DNA of 36,243 nt, taken from NCBI GenBank assembly GCA_943789135.1, contig CALSSY010000022.1, positions 1 to 36,243 of the forward strand, written 5' to 3'. Within the stretch, counting starts at the first letter, position 1; each line of letters opens with the position of its first letter. Positions 35,068-36,243 of this stretch are shown one piece after another. Under the pieces are notes generated by a model. It was not told where the DNA came from. It was given only the letters and a program-made list of their open reading frames with translations, and searched no databases. A program made the translations under genes and the position numbers. This DNA comes from an uncultured Bacteroidia bacterium. GTDB taxonomy: Bacteria > Bacteroidota > Bacteroidia > NS11-12g > UBA955.

Positions 35068-36108
35068 ATGCAAAAAAACAACTTTTTTAACAATTACTCT
35101 TTTTTAAAGGTGGTATTGGCGGTCGTGTTGTTCACATCTTGCTCTAAGCAGAATATAAAACCTGCAGATATTACATATCAAGATTTTACTGTAGAATTGG
35201 ATAAATTAGCTCAAAAAAAGGCGGAAGTTGCTGATTTGAAGAATCTTAAGCAGGGATATGGGCGGTTTTTTGATGTGTGGTTTTCTGAAATAATGGACTA
35301 TTCCAAATACAGAGGATTTTCGGATGAAGAAATAACCCAAGTTTTTGGGCAATGGCTGCAAGTAAATAAGCCGGTTTTTCGCATTTTGAAATCGCATTAC
35401 GAGAAAGAAACGAATTGGAGAAACGATTTGAATATTCAGTGGGGTCATTTGCAAACGCTTTTACCCGAAACACCAACGCCCCAACTTGTTGGTTACTTTT
35501 CACAATTCAGTAATTATAACACATTCGTTGATACCACAGAAAACGGACAATTGCTCTTGGGGTATTCTAAGGAAATGTTTTTGAACGACACCTTCCCATT
35601 GTATCAGATGCTTGAAGTGCCAAGTTTTTACAATCGATATAATTCTCCTGAACAAATTCCCACTATGTTGATTTGGAATTACCTTAAAAGTACATTTGAA
35701 CCGAAACACAAGATAAAAAACATGTTAGACCAAGCGGTATTTGATGGTAAAATATGGAGTGTATTAATGGAAATTTCAAACGGGAAAAACCCTTTTGAAA
35801 TGCTGGGTTATTCTGAATCAGAATGGGCCATGTTAGAAAGAGATCAAGGTCAAATGTGGCGCTTGTATTTAGAGCAAAAGGCCTTGTATTCAAACGATTT
35901 TAATGTTTACAGACGTTTTTTTGTTTACGGTGATAAAACATTTGGACCTGGAATTCCGCCGGAATGCCCGCCTATGATTGGTAGTTTTACCGGGTATAAG
36001 ATTGTACAACGTTATATGCAAGAAATGGATGTGAGTTGGCAAGATTTATTTAATGAATACGATTCTCAAAAAATATTACGACTTTCGGGTTACAATCCTG
36101 TAAAATAG
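35068..36108 (+). CDS. gldB: gliding motility lipoprotein GldB-like
   Basis: GldB is a lipoprotein needed for gliding motility and chitin use in Flavobacterium johnsoniae; its molecular role is not defined. The 346-aa protein has a hydrophobic leader and lipobox LFTSC giving lipidated C25. Family-type features are QGYGRFFDVWFSEIM, PQLVGYFSQFSNYNTFVD near the middle, and the C-terminal GQMWRLYLEQKALYSND and GSFTGYKIVQRYMQEM. GldB relatives show this same 'W-x-Y-F, LYS-D' and 'G-x-x-x-G-x-x-I-V-x-x-Y-M' order. The nadE neighbourhood is a known flavobacterial context. A gldC gene is not seen directly downstream. Full gliding ability cannot be concluded from one gene. Confidence 0.8.
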   Translation: MQKNNFFNNYSFLKVVLAVVLFTSCSKQNIKPADITYQDFTVELDKLAQKKAEVADLKNLKQGYGRFFDVWFSEIMDYSKYRGFSDEEITQVFGQWLQVNKPVFRILKSHYEKETNWRNDLNIQWGHLQTLLPETPTPQLVGYFSQFSNYNTFVDTTENGQLLLGYSKEMFLNDTFPLYQMLEVPSFYNRYNSPEQIPTMLIWNYLKSTFEPKHKIKNMLDQAVFDGKIWSVLMEISNGKNPFEMLGYSESEWAMLERDQGQMWRLYLEQKALYSNDFNVYRRFFVYGDKTFGPGIPPECPPMIGSFTGYKIVQRYMQEMDVSWQDLFNEYDSQKILRLSGYNPVK

Positions 36109-36162
36109 AGGTTCTTTTGAATAGGCATAAAGAATAGTTTTTAGCTCAAGAACAAATAATAG

Positions 36163-36243
36163 ATGAATAACGAACTTAAAGAATATCTAGACGAAAGGTT
36201 AAAAAACAACCATTTCATTCATCATATGGGATTGGTATTGGAC
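36163..36243 (+). CDS. start of a possible PaaI-type thioesterase, 3'-truncated
   Basis: An ATG at 36163 opens a frame running off the window edge: MNNELKEYLDERLKNNHF, then IHHMGLVLD. Hotdog-fold PaaI/YbgC-like thioesterases often begin with a short helix and an 'F-x-x-x-x-G-I/L' strand like this, but only 27 residues are visible. The gene lies 54 bp after gldB. Confidence 0.35.
   Translation, partial: MNNELKEYLDERLKNNHFIHHMGLVLD

Overview
The window is a stretch of Bacteroidota chromosome. The evidence is a secreted protein with a CHU_C-type (T9SS type B) C-terminal sorting domain, a GldB-like gliding lipoprotein, family-typical ParB/DUF5683 and LuxC-like acyl-CoA reductase proteins, AT-rich DNA, and -7 promoter boxes of the Bacteroidetes form TAnnTTTG. 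It is probably an aerobe, because it carries O2-dependent AlkB and MiaE. I see no phage, insertion sequence, CRISPR array or plasmid module. A gene is cut at each end, and the length (about 36 kb) would fit a fosmid-type insert, but that is only a guess.

Layout. 1-3.1 kb: end of pdxA (+), a broken secreted alpha/beta hydrolase (-) and a methyltransferase (+). 3.1-4.4 kb: two-way terminator, tRNA-Met (CAT) and a family 9 glycosyltransferase (-). 4.4-9.1 kb: a very large T9SS-exported Ig-repeat protein and a Bax-inhibitor/YccA-like membrane protein, both badly frameshifted. 9.1-11.6 kb (-): tightly overlapping operon parA-parB-DUF5683-TPR. 11.7-13.5 kb (+): lipoprotein-type ABC solute-binding protein. 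13.5-17.2 kb (-): mlaE-mlaF, then recG. 17.3-21.9 kb (+): alkB, fabG, tatC, rpiB, miaE, ZIP transporter. 22-24.8 kb: outer-membrane protein (-), acyl-CoA reductase (+), arginase (-). 24.9-27.2 kb (-): PAP2 phosphatase and ArnT-like GT39 transferase. 27.3-31.5 kb: START-like protein (+), M20 amidohydrolase (-), dnaG and a glucosaminidase-like protein (+). 31.4-36.2 kb: outer-membrane protein, nadE and MFS transporter (-), gldB (+) and the start of a possible thioesterase (+).

How the genes fit together. Most are housekeeping: vitamin B6 and NAD synthesis, replication priming, recombination, chromosome partition, fatty acid synthesis, Tat export and tRNA modification. A second theme is the envelope: Mla lipid transport, GT9, PAP2/GT39 lipid modification, outer-membrane barrels, T9SS cargo and GldB.

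Two points matter most to a reader. First, single-base indels break many genes between about 1 and 20 kb, including fabG and recG, while every gene from 20 kb onward is intact; in each case a neighbouring frame continues the conserved protein, so I read these as sequence errors, and coordinates below span the repaired genes. Second, at least six start codons lie 4-6 nt after a perfect TAnnTTTG box, which suggests leaderless or nearly leaderless transcripts. No stretch longer than 300 bases is without a gene once frameshifted genes are joined. I did not find a convincing new multi-gene system.
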